Source: RYN-111 sp963760125 (GTDB taxonomy: Bacteria > Actinomycetota > Actinomycetes > Mycobacteriales > SCTD01). Taken from it: 64,000 nt of DNA. The notes under the pieces were generated by a model. That model ran no database searches, was not told the origin of the DNA, and saw only the letters and a list, made by a program, of their open reading frames with translations. A program made the translations under genes and the position numbers. The DNA lies in the NCBI GenBank assembly GCA_963760125.1, contig CAVXBV010000002.1:145092-209091 (forward strand). Reading direction: 5' to 3'. The first letter of the stretch is position 1. Each line of letters begins with the position of its first letter. This document shows, one piece after another, positions 18,707 to 27,170 of this stretch.

Positions 18707-20050
18707 TCAGGGGCAACCGCACCCGGCGAGGGTCGCGGCGATCCGGTCCAGCGCTGCCTGGGCGGCGAGGGTACCCGTGACGGGGAAGCCGTTGGCCGTG
18801 AGGGCGAACGCGAGGACGGCGCCGCTGTCGGTGGTCGCGAGCCCGGCGAGGGCGCTGACGCCGTTGAGGGTGCCGGTCTTCGCCCGTACCTCGCCGGCCG
18901 CCGACGACGTGGGCGCCGTCCGGTACCTCTTGGCCAGCGTCCCGTCGAAACCGGCCACCGGCAGGCCGGACAGGACGGCGCCGAAGCGGTCGTCGGTGCC
19001 CGTGACGGCGAGCACCCGGGCGAGGACCGCGGGCTGGATGGCGTTGAGCGGTGACAGCCCGCTGGCGTCCCGCAGCGCCAGGCCGGCGGCCGCGACCCCT
19101 GCTCGACGCAGGACCGGAGCGACGGCCGCCTCGAGCCCGGCGGACTCACCCGCAAACGTGGCAGGCAGGTCTGCCGCGAGCGCGACGTGCCGACCGAGGG
19201 CCTCGGCGAGGTCGTTGTCGCTGCGGGTCAGCATCGACTCGACCAACCGGGCGATCGGGGGCGAGCTCACCCGGGCCAGCTCCTCCGCCCCGGCAGGGGC
19301 GGTCCCCCGGACGACGGTGCGCACCTTCAGCAGCGCAGCGAGCTGGCGCCCGGCCTCCAGGGCCGGGTCCGCCGCCCTGGGCTGGCTCTTGCCGGTGCCC
19401 CTGCGTCCGGCGTCGACGGACAGCGCCGACACCGGAGCGACGTCGCCCGCGGTGACGTAGCCCGGCTTCCACCCCGGGCCAAGGCGCGGGCCGGGGAACA
19501 GGCTGTCGTCCACCACCACCCTGGTGACGGTGCGTCCCCGCACGGCAGCGGCGAGGGTGGCCAGTCGTGCGCCGGGCAGCGCGTCGTCGACGGGGTGTGC
19601 CCCCTCGAGGGTCGGGTCGCCGGCCCCGACGAGGACCAGGTCACCTCCGGCCCCGGCGAGCAGGCGCGTGTCGAGCGTCGCGGCCGGGTCCAGCACGGAC
19701 AGCGCCGCCACGGCCGTGACGATCTTCGCCGTGGAGGCCGGGGTCGCGGCCCGTCCGGCCTCGATCTCGAGCAGCGGGGCGCCGGTGGAGGCGTCGATCA
19801 CCGAGAGGCCGAGGCGGCCGAGCGCCGGGTCGCGCAGTGCAGGGGCCAGCGCCCGGCGCAAGCCGGTGGCGCTGGGCGGCGTCCCGGGTCCTCGCGCCAC
19901 CAGCAAGGGGGTGCGCACCGGGTCGGGAGTGGGGCTCGCGGTCGGGGCGGCCACCGGAGCAGCTCCGGTCGGCTCGAGCACGACGTACGTCGCTCCGCCG
20001 CCGGCCACGAGGACCGCGGAGGCGCCGAGCGCCAACAGGGCCCTGCGCAC
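18707..20050 (-). CDS. dacB: D-alanyl-D-alanine carboxypeptidase/endopeptidase (PBP4, S13 family)
   Basis: About 447 residues, exported: a basic N-terminus (VRRALLALGAS) precedes a hydrophobic segment and a Pro/Thr-rich linker. Penicillin-binding motifs are in order: SxxK as STAK (about 108), SxN as SDN (about 278) and KTG in AKTGTLNGV (about 390), as expected for class C low-mass PBPs that trim or cleave peptidoglycan cross-links. GTG 20048-20050 was chosen because AGAGGAG lies seven bases upstream; the open frame extends to 20182 but that would overlap the divergent ppa. The C-terminus is cysteine-containing (AGCGCP). Confidence 0.93.
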   Translation of the reverse strand: MRRALLALGASAVLVAGGGATYVVLEPTGAAPVAAPTASPTPDPVRTPLLVARGPGTPPSATGLRRALAPALRDPALGRLGLSVIDASTGAPLLEIEAGRAATPASTAKIVTAVAALSVLDPAATLDTRLLAGAGGDLVLVGAGDPTLEGAHPVDDALPGARLATLAAAVRGRTVTRVVVDDSLFPGPRLGPGWKPGYVTAGDVAPVSALSVDAGRRGTGKSQPRAADPALEAGRQLAALLKVRTVVRGTAPAGAEELARVSSPPIARLVESMLTRSDNDLAEALGRHVALAADLPATFAGESAGLEAAVAPVLRRAGVAAAGLALRDASGLSPLNAIQPAVLARVLAVTGTDDRFGAVLSGLPVAGFDGTLAKRYRTAPTSSAAGEVRAKTGTLNGVSALAGLATTDSGAVLAFALTANGFPVTGTLAAQAALDRIAATLAGCGCP

Positions 20051-20162
20051 CAGCGATCTCCTCTTCCGGACGTGGCGGGGACCACAGTCGTGGACAGGCG
20101 TGGCCGCGTCCGCCGTACGGGACACTAGGTGAAACCCCGAATCGCTAGAGGAGCCACCTGCC

Positions 20163-20684
20163 GTGGAGTTCGACGTCACCATCGAGATCCCGAAGGGTCA
20201 GCGCAACAAGTACGAGGTCGATCACACCAGTGGCCGGATCCGCCTCGACCGGATGCTGTTCACCAGCACGCGCTACCCGTCGGACTACGGCTTCGTCGAG
20301 GACACGCTCGGTGGCGACGGCGACCCGCTCGACGCGCTGGTGCTGCTCGACGAGCCGACCTTTCCCGGCTGCCTCATCCGCTGTCGCACCATCGGCATGT
20401 TCCGGATGAGCGACGAGGCCGGTCCGGACGAGAAGCTGCTCTGCGTCCCCGTCGCCGACCCCCGCCAGTCGCACCTGCAGGACATCTTCCACGTGCCGGA
20501 GTTCGACCGGCTCGAGATCCAGCACTTCTTCGAGGTGTACAAGGACCTCGAGCCCGGCAAGTCCGTCGAGGGCGCCAACTGGGTCGGTCGCAAGGAGGCA
20601 GAGCTCGAGGTCGTCGCCTCGCAGCAGCGGTTCATCGCCAACCCGCACGCCATCGACCACTCGGGCGACCCCGACCACAAGTAG
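20163..20684 (+). CDS. ppa: Inorganic pyrophosphatase (family I)
   Basis: A 173-residue soluble family I enzyme hydrolysing PPi to phosphate, pulling biosynthesis forward. EIPKGQRNKYEVD, RYPSDYGFVEDT and the metal-binding GDGDPLDALVL with its Asp cluster are intact. GTG 20163-20165 has AGAGGAG about ten bases upstream. The gene diverges from dacB across about 110 bases, as in Streptomyces. The window also encodes a membrane pyrophosphatase (hppA), so the cell has both soluble and energy-conserving PPi hydrolysis. Confidence 0.97.
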   Translation: MEFDVTIEIPKGQRNKYEVDHTSGRIRLDRMLFTSTRYPSDYGFVEDTLGGDGDPLDALVLLDEPTFPGCLIRCRTIGMFRMSDEAGPDEKLLCVPVADPRQSHLQDIFHVPEFDRLEIQHFFEVYKDLEPGKSVEGANWVGRKEAELEVVASQQRFIANPHAIDHSGDPDHK

Positions 20685-20702
20685 GGGTCATCCCTGGGTG
20701 GC

Positions 20703-21173
20703 TCAGACCACCTTCGCGCCGTACATCGTCCCGAGCGGCTCCGCGAGCAGCTCGAGCCGCTCACCGTCCGGACCGCGGAAGTACAGCGACGTCCCGCTCT
20801 CCTCGACGGCCTCCACGCCGGCGTCGCGCAGGCGCGCCCGCGCGCCCTCCCAGTGCTCCCGGGTGATGCTGATGGCCAGGTGGTGCAGCCCGCCGAGCAC
20901 CTCGGCGTACTCCCCGAGATCAAGGCCCGGCAGGTCGAAGTAGGCGAGCGCGTTTCCATTGCCGGTGTCGAAGAAGAAGTGCGTCGAGCCTTCGTAGTCG
21001 CGGTTCTCCTGCACCTCGGTCAGCGGAAAACCGACGACGTCCTGGAAGAACCGGACCGTCCGCTCGGCGTCGCTGCTCAGGAGCGCGACGTGGTGGATGC
21101 CCCGCGCGACCGACGGTGGGTGGTCCGGGTGCAGGTGCTGATCGGCGAGGGCCTTGCGCTGCGCGGCGTCCAT
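20703..21173 (-). CDS. VOC (glyoxalase/dioxygenase-fold) protein
   Basis: A 156-residue protein with two paired beta-alpha-beta-beta-beta modules: RGIHHVALLSSD with FFQDVVGFPL, and GGLHHLAISI with ERLELLAEPLG. His in the first and second modules and the final Glu are in positions of the VOC metal triad. The second-module sequence resembles ring-cleaving dioxygenase or glyoxalase relatives; the substrate is unknown. It faces ppa tail to tail with only 18 bases between. Confidence 0.85.
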   Translation of the reverse strand: MDAAQRKALADQHLHPDHPPSVARGIHHVALLSSDAERTVRFFQDVVGFPLTEVQENRDYEGSTHFFFDTGNGNALAYFDLPGLDLGEYAEVLGGLHHLAISITREHWEGARARLRDAGVEAVEESGTSLYFRGPDGERLELLAEPLGTMYGAKVV

Positions 21174-21201
21174 GCCCTCGACCGTAACGCCCCGACCGTG
21201 A

Positions 21202-21236
21202 CGAAGGCCCCGCCCTTGTGCAGGACGGGGCCTTCG
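21202..21236. terminator. Rho-independent terminator-like hairpin
   Basis: A perfect 11-bp inverted repeat (CGAAGGCCCCG and CGGGGCCTTCG) with a 13-base loop. It lies between the end of the small membrane protein gene and the start of the VOC gene, both on the minus strand, so it most likely ends the former. No U-tract follows, as usual in actinobacteria. Confidence 0.75.
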
Positions 21237-21257
21237 ACCGTTTCAGGCCGTACGGCG

Positions 21258-21581
21258 CTACGCAGCGCGCAGGGCCGGAGCGAGCTCGATCGGCGCGTCA
21301 CCGGCGCGGTGGCTGATCGCCAGCACCAGCGAGCGGACGAACTCACCACCGCCGACGAGCGCGAGCCCGGTCATGACCGGCTGCATCCACGACTCGCGGA
21401 AGCCCTGGCCGTAGGCCGAGAAGACCGAGTAGTCGAGGGCCCAGGCGAAGCCGATGGCCAGGGCCACGCTGATCGTGCGGGTGAGCGCCTTGGGCGCCTT
21501 GACGGGGAGCACCTCGTCGATGACCTGCATGACGACGGTGAGTCCGAGGGCGAGGCCGAGGAAGACGACGAAAGCGTGCAT
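21258..21581 (-). CDS. Small multi-pass membrane protein of unknown function
   Basis: About 107 residues with three hydrophobic stretches (about 4-20, 35-52 and 62-80). It contains the short acidic/basic loop VIDEVLPVKAPKAL. ATG 21579-21581 (MHAFVVFLG) was chosen because GGAAAGGGA is placed eight bases upstream; the open frame continues upstream to 21704 without sense. It is divergent from the ECF sigma factor gene across about 120 bases. On its own strand a GGAACA element lies in that gap, possibly an ECF -35, so it could be a target of that sigma factor (inference only). Confidence 0.8.
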   Translation of the reverse strand: MHAFVVFLGLALGLTVVMQVIDEVLPVKAPKALTRTISVALAIGFAWALDYSVFSAYGQGFRESWMQPVMTGLALVGGGEFVRSLVLAISHRAGDAPIELAPALRAA

Positions 21582-21702
21582 GTGAACCATCCCTTTCCGA
21601 GGATGCTGTGGTGCGGTCGGCGGGGGCGATCTGCTCCCGCTCAGTCCTTTGGACCCGCGTGTTCCTGCGTGGTTACAGGGCTTTTCATGACAGGTTCGTG
21701 AC

Positions 21703-22260
21703 ATGCACGTCGACCCGGTTCTCGTCCGCGCCGTGCAGCGCGGCGAGACGGGGGCGATGGACGAGCTGATCCGCGGGACCTATGCCGACGTCTACGCGCT
21801 CTGCCGCCGGCTCCTCGGCGACCCGGCCGATGCCGCGGACGCGACGCAGGAGGTGTTCGTCCGGGTGGTCCGCTCGGTGCTCGGGTTCCGGGGCGAGGCG
21901 GCGTTCGGCACCTGGCTGCACCGCATCACGGTCAACGTGTGCATGACGACCCTGCGGCGGCGAGGCGACCTCCGGGCCCGGGGGCAGAGCGCCGGGACGG
22001 TCGACGCGGTCTTCGACGACCTCGTGTCCGGTGAGCGGTCGACCGAGGACCGGGTCGCGGACGCCGACCTGACCCGACGCACCGCGCGCGCCCTGGCCGA
22101 GCTCAGCGAGGAGTTCCGCGAGGTGGTGGTGCTGCGTGACGTGCAGGGGCTGTCCACCAAGGAGACCGCCGAGCTGCTGGCCATCTCCGAGGGTGCCGTG
22201 AAGGTACGCCTGCACCGAGCGCACACCCGACTGCGGGAGATCGTGGGGATGAGAGGGTGA
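21703..22260 (+). CDS. ECF RNA polymerase sigma factor
   Basis: A 185-residue sigma-70 family ECF factor. Region 2 is at about 25-95 (DADATQ-like core DAADATQEVFVRVVRS, then FGTWLHRITVN), and region 4 at about 125-180 with the helix-turn-helix LSTKETAELLAISEGAVKVRLHRA. The linker is short. The next gene, five bases on, encodes a zinc-finger anti-sigma factor, the normal arrangement for stress-responsive ECFs. The group and signal cannot be assigned from sequence alone. ATG 21703-21705. Confidence 0.94.
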   Translation: MHVDPVLVRAVQRGETGAMDELIRGTYADVYALCRRLLGDPADAADATQEVFVRVVRSVLGFRGEAAFGTWLHRITVNVCMTTLRRRGDLRARGQSAGTVDAVFDDLVSGERSTEDRVADADLTRRTARALAELSEEFREVVVLRDVQGLSTKETAELLAISEGAVKVRLHRAHTRLREIVGMRG

Positions 22261-22264
22261 GCAG

Positions 22265-22648
22265 GTGAGCGAGAAGGTCTGCGCCGAGGTGCGCACCAAC
22301 CTCCCGGCGTACGTCGACCGGTCCCTGGACCCCCTACGCCGGCGGCTGCTGGCGCTGCACCTGAGGCGGTGCTCGACCTGCCAGGCGGAGTTCAGCGCCC
22401 AGCGCGACCTCGCCGCGAGCCTTGCGTCCCTCGCTGGGCGAGGCGAGACGCCACCGGAGGGGTTGCTCGAGCAGCTGCTGGAGCAGTCAGGATCCCCTCG
22501 CGGAGCCACCCCGCTGCGTGGCGCCGTGAGCGGGGCCCGACCGATCCTGTCGGTGGCTCTGCTCGCTGCCGGCGCAGCGTCGGCGGCCGGGGCCGGCTAC
22601 GCCTCGTGGCTGTCCGCCAAGCACCTGCGCCGCCGCCTGCGTCGCTGA
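22265..22648 (+). CDS. Zinc-finger anti-sigma factor, membrane-anchored
   Basis: A 127-residue protein with the zinc-binding anti-sigma motif H-x3-C-x2-C (ALHLRRCSTCQAEF, about 36-49) in its cytoplasmic N-terminal half and one transmembrane helix near 85-110, followed by a short, strongly basic tail (KHLRRRLRR). It would hold the upstream ECF factor at the membrane. GTG start lies five bases after the sigma stop. The extracytoplasmic part is almost absent, so sensing may occur through the zinc finger or the membrane. Confidence 0.92.
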   Translation: MSEKVCAEVRTNLPAYVDRSLDPLRRRLLALHLRRCSTCQAEFSAQRDLAASLASLAGRGETPPEGLLEQLLEQSGSPRGATPLRGAVSGARPILSVALLAAGAASAAGAGYASWLSAKHLRRRLRR

Positions 22649-22674
22649 CCCTCCGCCGGGTAAGGGCCCCCTCG

Positions 22675-23802
22675 ATGACCACCACGGAGCAGACCCCGGG
22701 CCGCGCTGACGTGCTGCGCGCCACGGTGACGCCTCTGGCCTCGATCTTCGGTTCGGGGTTCCTCATCCTCGTGCCGATCCTGGCCCGGTCGCTGGGCCGC
22801 TGGTCCGCCCTCGGCATGGCCGCCGTGTGCGCCCTGGCCTGGTGCCTCGGGAACGCCGTGCGTCACAACGTGCGGACGGTGGAGGGGCAGGACCTCGGTG
22901 TTGCCGTCCGGCGGTTGGAGCGGGCGTCGGACCTGACGATCGTCGTGGCCTACGTCATCTCGGTTGCGCTCTACCTGCGGATCCTGGCGCAGTTCGTCGT
23001 GGGCTACGCCGGGGGGTCGCTCGGTGCGCAGAAGGTGCTGGCCGTCGCGGTGGTCGCCGTCATCACCGCGGTGGGCCTGGTACGCGGGCTGCACGGGCTG
23101 GAGGTGCTCGAGCGGTTAGCCCTGGCAGTGGTCATCGTCATCGTGCTCGTGCTGCTCGTGACGTTTGCGGTGCGCGACCTCTCGTTGTTGGTCGGTGACG
23201 GGGTGACGCTGACGCGGGCGCACGACGGCGTGGGCGGGGCGCTGCTGGTGCTGGGCGGCATCGTCATCACCGTGCAGGGCTTCGAGACGATCCGCTACCA
23301 GCCCGACGTCGATGCGGATGTCCGGGTGGCGGCGAGCCGGCTGGCGCAGCTCGTGGCGACCGGGGTGTACATCGCGCTGGTGGGACTGGCGACACCGCTG
23401 ATGTCGATCGCCGAGCAGGACGGCAACGCCGGGCAGCTGCTCACCTTCGTGCAGTCGGTGGCGCCGTGGCTCGCGCTGCCGCTGGTCGTGACCGCCGCGC
23501 TGAGCCAGTTCAGCGCTGCGACGGCGGACACCGAGGCAGGCAAGGGCAACCTGCAGGTCCTGCCCGTCAAGGCGCTGCACGGCAAGGCCGGGTACGTCGT
23601 CATCGGTCTCGCCGCGGCAGGGCTGGCGTCGTCGCTGAGTACGAGCGTCATCGTCGTGGTCGCCAGTCGGGCGTTCGCCGCCTACTACGCGCTCCAGTGC
23701 GCAGTGGCCACGGTTCCTTCGCAGGGGTGGCGACGAGCCGGGTTCATCGCGCTGGGGCTGGTGATGGTCGCCGTGACGGTGCTCGCCAAACCGGCCGGCT
23801 GA
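22675..23802 (+). CDS. APC/LeuT-fold-like permease, unknown substrate
   Basis: About 375 residues with roughly ten or eleven hydrophobic segments. The first membrane segment contains SIFGSGFLILVPILA, whose Gly-rich unwound region is like that of APC-superfamily permeases; RVAASRLAQL and FSAATADTEAGKGN are soluble loops. I cannot name the family or substrate. ATG 22675-22677 has AAGGG upstream; the frame is open further upstream but that part overlaps the anti-sigma gene. It follows the anti-sigma factor by 26 bases and may be co-transcribed with it. Confidence 0.75.
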   Translation: MTTTEQTPGRADVLRATVTPLASIFGSGFLILVPILARSLGRWSALGMAAVCALAWCLGNAVRHNVRTVEGQDLGVAVRRLERASDLTIVVAYVISVALYLRILAQFVVGYAGGSLGAQKVLAVAVVAVITAVGLVRGLHGLEVLERLALAVVIVIVLVLLVTFAVRDLSLLVGDGVTLTRAHDGVGGALLVLGGIVITVQGFETIRYQPDVDADVRVAASRLAQLVATGVYIALVGLATPLMSIAEQDGNAGQLLTFVQSVAPWLALPLVVTAALSQFSAATADTEAGKGNLQVLPVKALHGKAGYVVIGLAAAGLASSLSTSVIVVVASRAFAAYYALQCAVATVPSQGWRRAGFIALGLVMVAVTVLAKPAG

Positions 23803-23845
23803 CGGCCTCGACCGGGGGAATCCTCCGCCGAACCGCGGTCGGCCC

Positions 23846-24787
23846 TCAGACCCGGTGCTGCGCCAGAAGGGCGGCCTCCTCGCTCTCGGAGGGACCGGTC
23901 ACCAACGGCGGCAGCCCGCGCCGAACGTCCCAGGCGCGGGTGTCCGCCACGGTTTGGGCGAGCGGGGTCTGCGGCATCCCCACTGCCCGCGCGGCCGCCG
24001 CGCTGATCCTGAAGAGCGCGTCCCACGACGCGTCCGGCAGGCAGAACGGGAACTCCGCCGCCTCCTCGTCGACGGGGACCACCTGGGCCTCCCCGCACGC
24101 CCGGACGAGCTCGGCGAGCGTGAGAGGCGCCGCAGGACCGACGGCGTTGTACGCACCGGGCCTGTCCTGCTCGACCAGGAGCACCACCAGTCGGGCCAGG
24201 TCCCGGACGTCGATCACCTGCACCGGTCGGTCGACGGGCGTAGGGACAGCCACGTGGGACCGGCTCGCCCGACGGATCCAGTAGCTCAGCTGGTCGCTGT
24301 AGTCCTCCGGGCCGACGACCCAGCCAGGCCGCACGATCGTCGCGCGCTCGCCGTACAGCCTCGTCAACTCCTGCTCGCAAGCCACCTTCAAGGGGCCGTA
24401 CGACTCGTCCTCGTCTCCCCCCGGCTCCCGAACGCCGGGGAGCAGCGGGGACACCTCCGTGAGCACCTCACCGGCCGCCAGCCGGTCGTAGACCATGCCG
24501 GTGGAGATGAGCAGGTAGCGGCCCGGGTGCTCCCCGAGTGCGTCGGCCGCCTGCGTGACGTGTCGCGGCTGGTAGGCGGTGACGTCGATGGCGGCGTCGA
24601 AGCGCTGGCCGCGCAGGCTGTCGTAGTCAGCCGTGTCACGATCACCGACCAGCCGCTCGACTCCAGCGAACAGGTCCGTGCCGGTACGCCCCCGGTTGAA
24701 CAGGACCGGGGTGTGGCCGCGGTCCAGCAGATCGTCGACGATCCACCGGCCGACGAACGACGTGCCCCCGAGCACCAGGACCCTCAT
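23846..24787 (-). CDS. NAD(P)-dependent epimerase/reductase (extended SDR)
   Basis: A 313-residue extended short-chain dehydrogenase: N-terminal VLVLGGTSFVGRWIVDDL is the GxxGxxG NAD(P) site, DVTAYQP and LISTGMVYD mark the active-site region, and YGPLKVACE gives the YxxxK catalytic pair. VRPGWVVGPEDY and QVIDVRDLARL are typical of sugar-epimerase-like members. The substrate is unknown. It stands alone; a remnant of a VOC gene lies upstream on the opposite strand. Confidence 0.88.
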   Translation of the reverse strand: MRVLVLGGTSFVGRWIVDDLLDRGHTPVLFNRGRTGTDLFAGVERLVGDRDTADYDSLRGQRFDAAIDVTAYQPRHVTQAADALGEHPGRYLLISTGMVYDRLAAGEVLTEVSPLLPGVREPGGDEDESYGPLKVACEQELTRLYGERATIVRPGWVVGPEDYSDQLSYWIRRASRSHVAVPTPVDRPVQVIDVRDLARLVVLLVEQDRPGAYNAVGPAAPLTLAELVRACGEAQVVPVDEEAAEFPFCLPDASWDALFRISAAAARAVGMPQTPLAQTVADTRAWDVRRGLPPLVTGPSESEEAALLAQHRV

Positions 24788-24867
24788 GCTCGAACCGTAG
24801 GCCCTGACAGGCCTGCAACGATGACGTCGGCTGAGGCCAGACGTCGCCCGGTCCTGCGGGTACGTCG

Positions 24868-25035
24868 ATCCTGCACCTCGACTTCCTCGTCGACGACTTG
24901 GTCGCCGCGGAGCAGCGCGTGCTCAGCGCCGGTGCCACGCGGTTCACGTTCCAGCCCAATGCGGAGCACTGCCTGGTCTTCGCCGACCCCGCCGGCCACC
25001 CCTTCTGCCTGACCACCGTGGACGAGCTCGGATGA
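24868..25035 (+). pseudogene. 3' remnant of a VOC/glyoxalase-like gene
   Basis: About 55 codons on the plus strand read as the C-terminal module of a glyoxalase-like protein: ILHLDFLVDDLVAAEQRVLS, then FADPAGHPFCLTTVDELG and a TGA at 25033-25035. An in-frame stop lies about 35 bases before the homologous part, there is no start codon, and the N-terminal half is absent because the divergent epimerase gene begins at 24787. The stop overlaps a 24-codon ORF (25032-25106) in ATGA fashion, perhaps the trace of a former downstream gene. The rest of the 24788-25116 gap holds nothing else I recognise. Confidence 0.65.
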
Positions 25036-25116
25036 ACGAGCCTGAGCCGTCGGCGGTGCCAGGCCTGGACCTCGGAGACTGGCAGGGGCGCCGCCCGGTC
25101 CCCTGACGCGCATGAC

Positions 25117-26703
25117 CTAGTCGGCGGACGCGACGAGCGGCTCGAGCACCACGTCGGGCAGGTCGCGCTGGGTCCGGCCCAGGCGCCAGGTGTCGGCGAA
25201 CAGCGCGAGCCACTCCCCGTCGGTGTCGCGGAGCAGGCACTCGACACCGCTCTGCTGGTCGAGCGCGACGACGTGCTCGCGGGTGGTGCGCCGGGCCAAG
25301 GAGTAGGGCAGCCGGTCGAGGGTCACCTCTGCGCCCATCTCGCCCTTCATCCGATGGGTCGCGACCTCGAACTGCATGGGACCGACGGCCGCCAGCACCG
25401 GCGCCTGGTCGCCACGCCGGTCGGAGCGAAGGACCTGCACGACGCCCTCCTGCTCGAGCTGCTCGATGCCTCGACGGAACTGCTTGTAGCGGCCGCTGTC
25501 GAGCGCGCGGCACACCGCGAAGTGCTCGGGAGCGAAGGACGGGATCGGCGGGAAGGCGACGTGCTCGTCGGTGTAGAGCGAGTCGCCGACCCGCAGGGCA
25601 CTGGCGTTGACCAGACCGACCACGTCGCCGGGGTAGGCCGTGTCGACGGTCTGCCGGTCCTGACCGAAGACTTGCTGGGCGTACTTGGTGGCGAACGGCT
25701 TCTTGGTCGCGGCGTGGATCACCACCGACCCTCGCTCGAAGACGCCCGAGCAGACCCGGATGTAGGCGAGGCGGTCGCGATGGGCGCTGTCCATGCCGGC
25801 CTGGATCTTGAAGACGAAGCCGCTGAACGGCGCGCCCACGTCCCGGTGACGGCCGTCCTCGTCCTCGCGCGCGCCGGGGGCCGGGGCCAGCTCGAGGAGC
25901 GCGTCGAGCAGCTGGCCCACCCCGAAGTTGAGGACGGCCGAGCCGAACAGCACGGGCGTGGCGCGGTGGTCGAGGTAGGCCTCGACGTCGAGGTCGCCGT
26001 CGTCGGCGCCCATCAGCTCGGACTCCTCGACCGCTGTGGTCCAGGCGTCCCCGTGGGCGGCGAACGCCTCCTCCGGGGACATCACGGTGTTGGTGGCGAG
26101 GGTCGCTCCTCCCGCCGTACGCGTGAACTGCACGAACTGGCCGGTACGGCGGTCGAGCACCCCGCGGAAGTCACCGGCGATGCCGACGGGCCAGGTCAGC
26201 GGCGTCGGCTTGAGCCCGGTCTTCGCGAAGACCTCGTCCATCAGCTGCAGCGGGTCGTGGCCCGGCCGGTCCCACTTGTTGATGACGGTGAGGACCGGGA
26301 TGCGGCGGTGTCGGCACACCTCGAACAGCTTGAGGGTCTGCGGCTCCATCCCCTTGGCCGCGTCGACCAGCATCACCGCGCTGTCGACGGCCGCCAGCAC
26401 GCGGTAGGTGTCCTCGGAGAAGTCGGCGTGCCCAGGGGTGTCGACCAGATTGACGACCGCGTCGCCGTAGGCGAACTGCAGCGCCGCGCTGGAGATCGAG
26501 ATGCCACGCGCCTTCTCGATGTCCATCCAGTCGCTGACGGTGGACTTCCGCCCGGCCTTGCCGTGGATGTGGCCCGCCTGGGTGATCACCCGGGCGTGCA
26601 GCGCGAGCGCCTCGGTGAGGGTCGACTTCCCGGCGTCGGGGTGGCTGATGACCGCGAAGGTGCGACGACGGGCAGCCTCCGCGACGGCGGCGGTGGCAGA
26701 CAC
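25117..26703 (-). CDS. prfC: Peptide chain release factor 3
   Basis: A 528-residue translational GTPase that recycles RF1/RF2 from the ribosome. G1 is ISHPDAGKSTL (about 19-29), G3 DTPGHADF, G4 NKWDRPGHDP; SDWMDIEKARGISI is the switch I region typical of RF3, and the C-terminal RF3 domain has GPMQFEVATHRMKGEMGAEV. GTG 26701-26703 is preferred since AAGGAG lies six bases upstream; an in-frame start at 26727 would add eight residues. It stands alone. Confidence 0.96.
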   Translation of the reverse strand: MSATAAVAEAARRRTFAVISHPDAGKSTLTEALALHARVITQAGHIHGKAGRKSTVSDWMDIEKARGISISSAALQFAYGDAVVNLVDTPGHADFSEDTYRVLAAVDSAVMLVDAAKGMEPQTLKLFEVCRHRRIPVLTVINKWDRPGHDPLQLMDEVFAKTGLKPTPLTWPVGIAGDFRGVLDRRTGQFVQFTRTAGGATLATNTVMSPEEAFAAHGDAWTTAVEESELMGADDGDLDVEAYLDHRATPVLFGSAVLNFGVGQLLDALLELAPAPGAREDEDGRHRDVGAPFSGFVFKIQAGMDSAHRDRLAYIRVCSGVFERGSVVIHAATKKPFATKYAQQVFGQDRQTVDTAYPGDVVGLVNASALRVGDSLYTDEHVAFPPIPSFAPEHFAVCRALDSGRYKQFRRGIEQLEQEGVVQVLRSDRRGDQAPVLAAVGPMQFEVATHRMKGEMGAEVTLDRLPYSLARRTTREHVVALDQQSGVECLLRDTDGEWLALFADTWRLGRTQRDLPDVVLEPLVASAD

Positions 26704-26824
26704 GTGGCTCCTTGCGTCGGGGACCACAGCCTACCGACTGGACGCGCTTCCCCTCCTCGCCTGCGTCCTCCCCTCCCGCACGCGTGGCGCTGGCCACACC
26801 CCTTTGTGCGCTAGTGATCTTGAG

Positions 26825-26842
26825 GAGGGGGATATCTCCCTC
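26825..26842. promoter_or_regulatory. Near-perfect palindrome upstream of the CsbD-like genes
   Basis: An 18-base dyad (GAGGGGGATATCTCCCTC) pairs at eight of nine positions around a central GATATC. It lies 45 bases before the start of the first CsbD-like gene and about 120 bases from prfC on the other side. It could be an operator for stress-induced expression, or a leader hairpin. No regulator can be named. Confidence 0.4.
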
Positions 26843-26887
26843 AGAGACGGCGGGTCGCCGTCGGACCACAGCCGAGAGGTGAACACC

Positions 26888-27130
26888 ATGCGCATCCCCC
26901 ACGTCAGCCCCAAGAACGCCGCCGGTTTCGCCCACAAGGTCGTCGGCCTGGGCAAGGAGCTCACCGGCGAGATCGTCGGCAAGCGCTCACTGGTCGAGGC
27001 CGGAGAGGCCCAGCAGGACAAGGGCACCGAGCAGCTGAAGGCGCTGCGCGCCGAGCTGAAGGCGGACGGCCACGAGGCCAGCGCCAAGGCGCACGAGTCG
27101 CGCGAGCTCGCGGCGCAGTCCGCCAAGTAG
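26888..27130 (+). CDS. CsbD-like stress protein, long form
   Basis: An 80-residue hydrophilic, Lys/Glu/Ala-rich helical protein. After an N-terminal leader (MRIPHVSPKNAAGFAHKVVG) the segment GKELTGEIVGKRSLVEAGEA resembles the CsbD repeat of general-stress proteins. ATG 26888-26890 follows GAGAGGTG. It lies 40 bases before a second CsbD gene, and both share the terminator at 27380-27424. CsbD proteins are induced by stress (SigB regulon in Bacillus); their action is unknown. Confidence 0.8.
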   Translation: MRIPHVSPKNAAGFAHKVVGLGKELTGEIVGKRSLVEAGEAQQDKGTEQLKALRAELKADGHEASAKAHESRELAAQSAK

Positions 27131-27170
27131 CCCCACCCCGCACTCACCCCCACACCACGAGGAGACCGCC

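Noticed and set aside
25032..25106. A 24-codon ORF overlapping the VOC remnant stop
   Set aside because: No homology, no terminator and no further coding; listed only as a possible trace of a lost gene.
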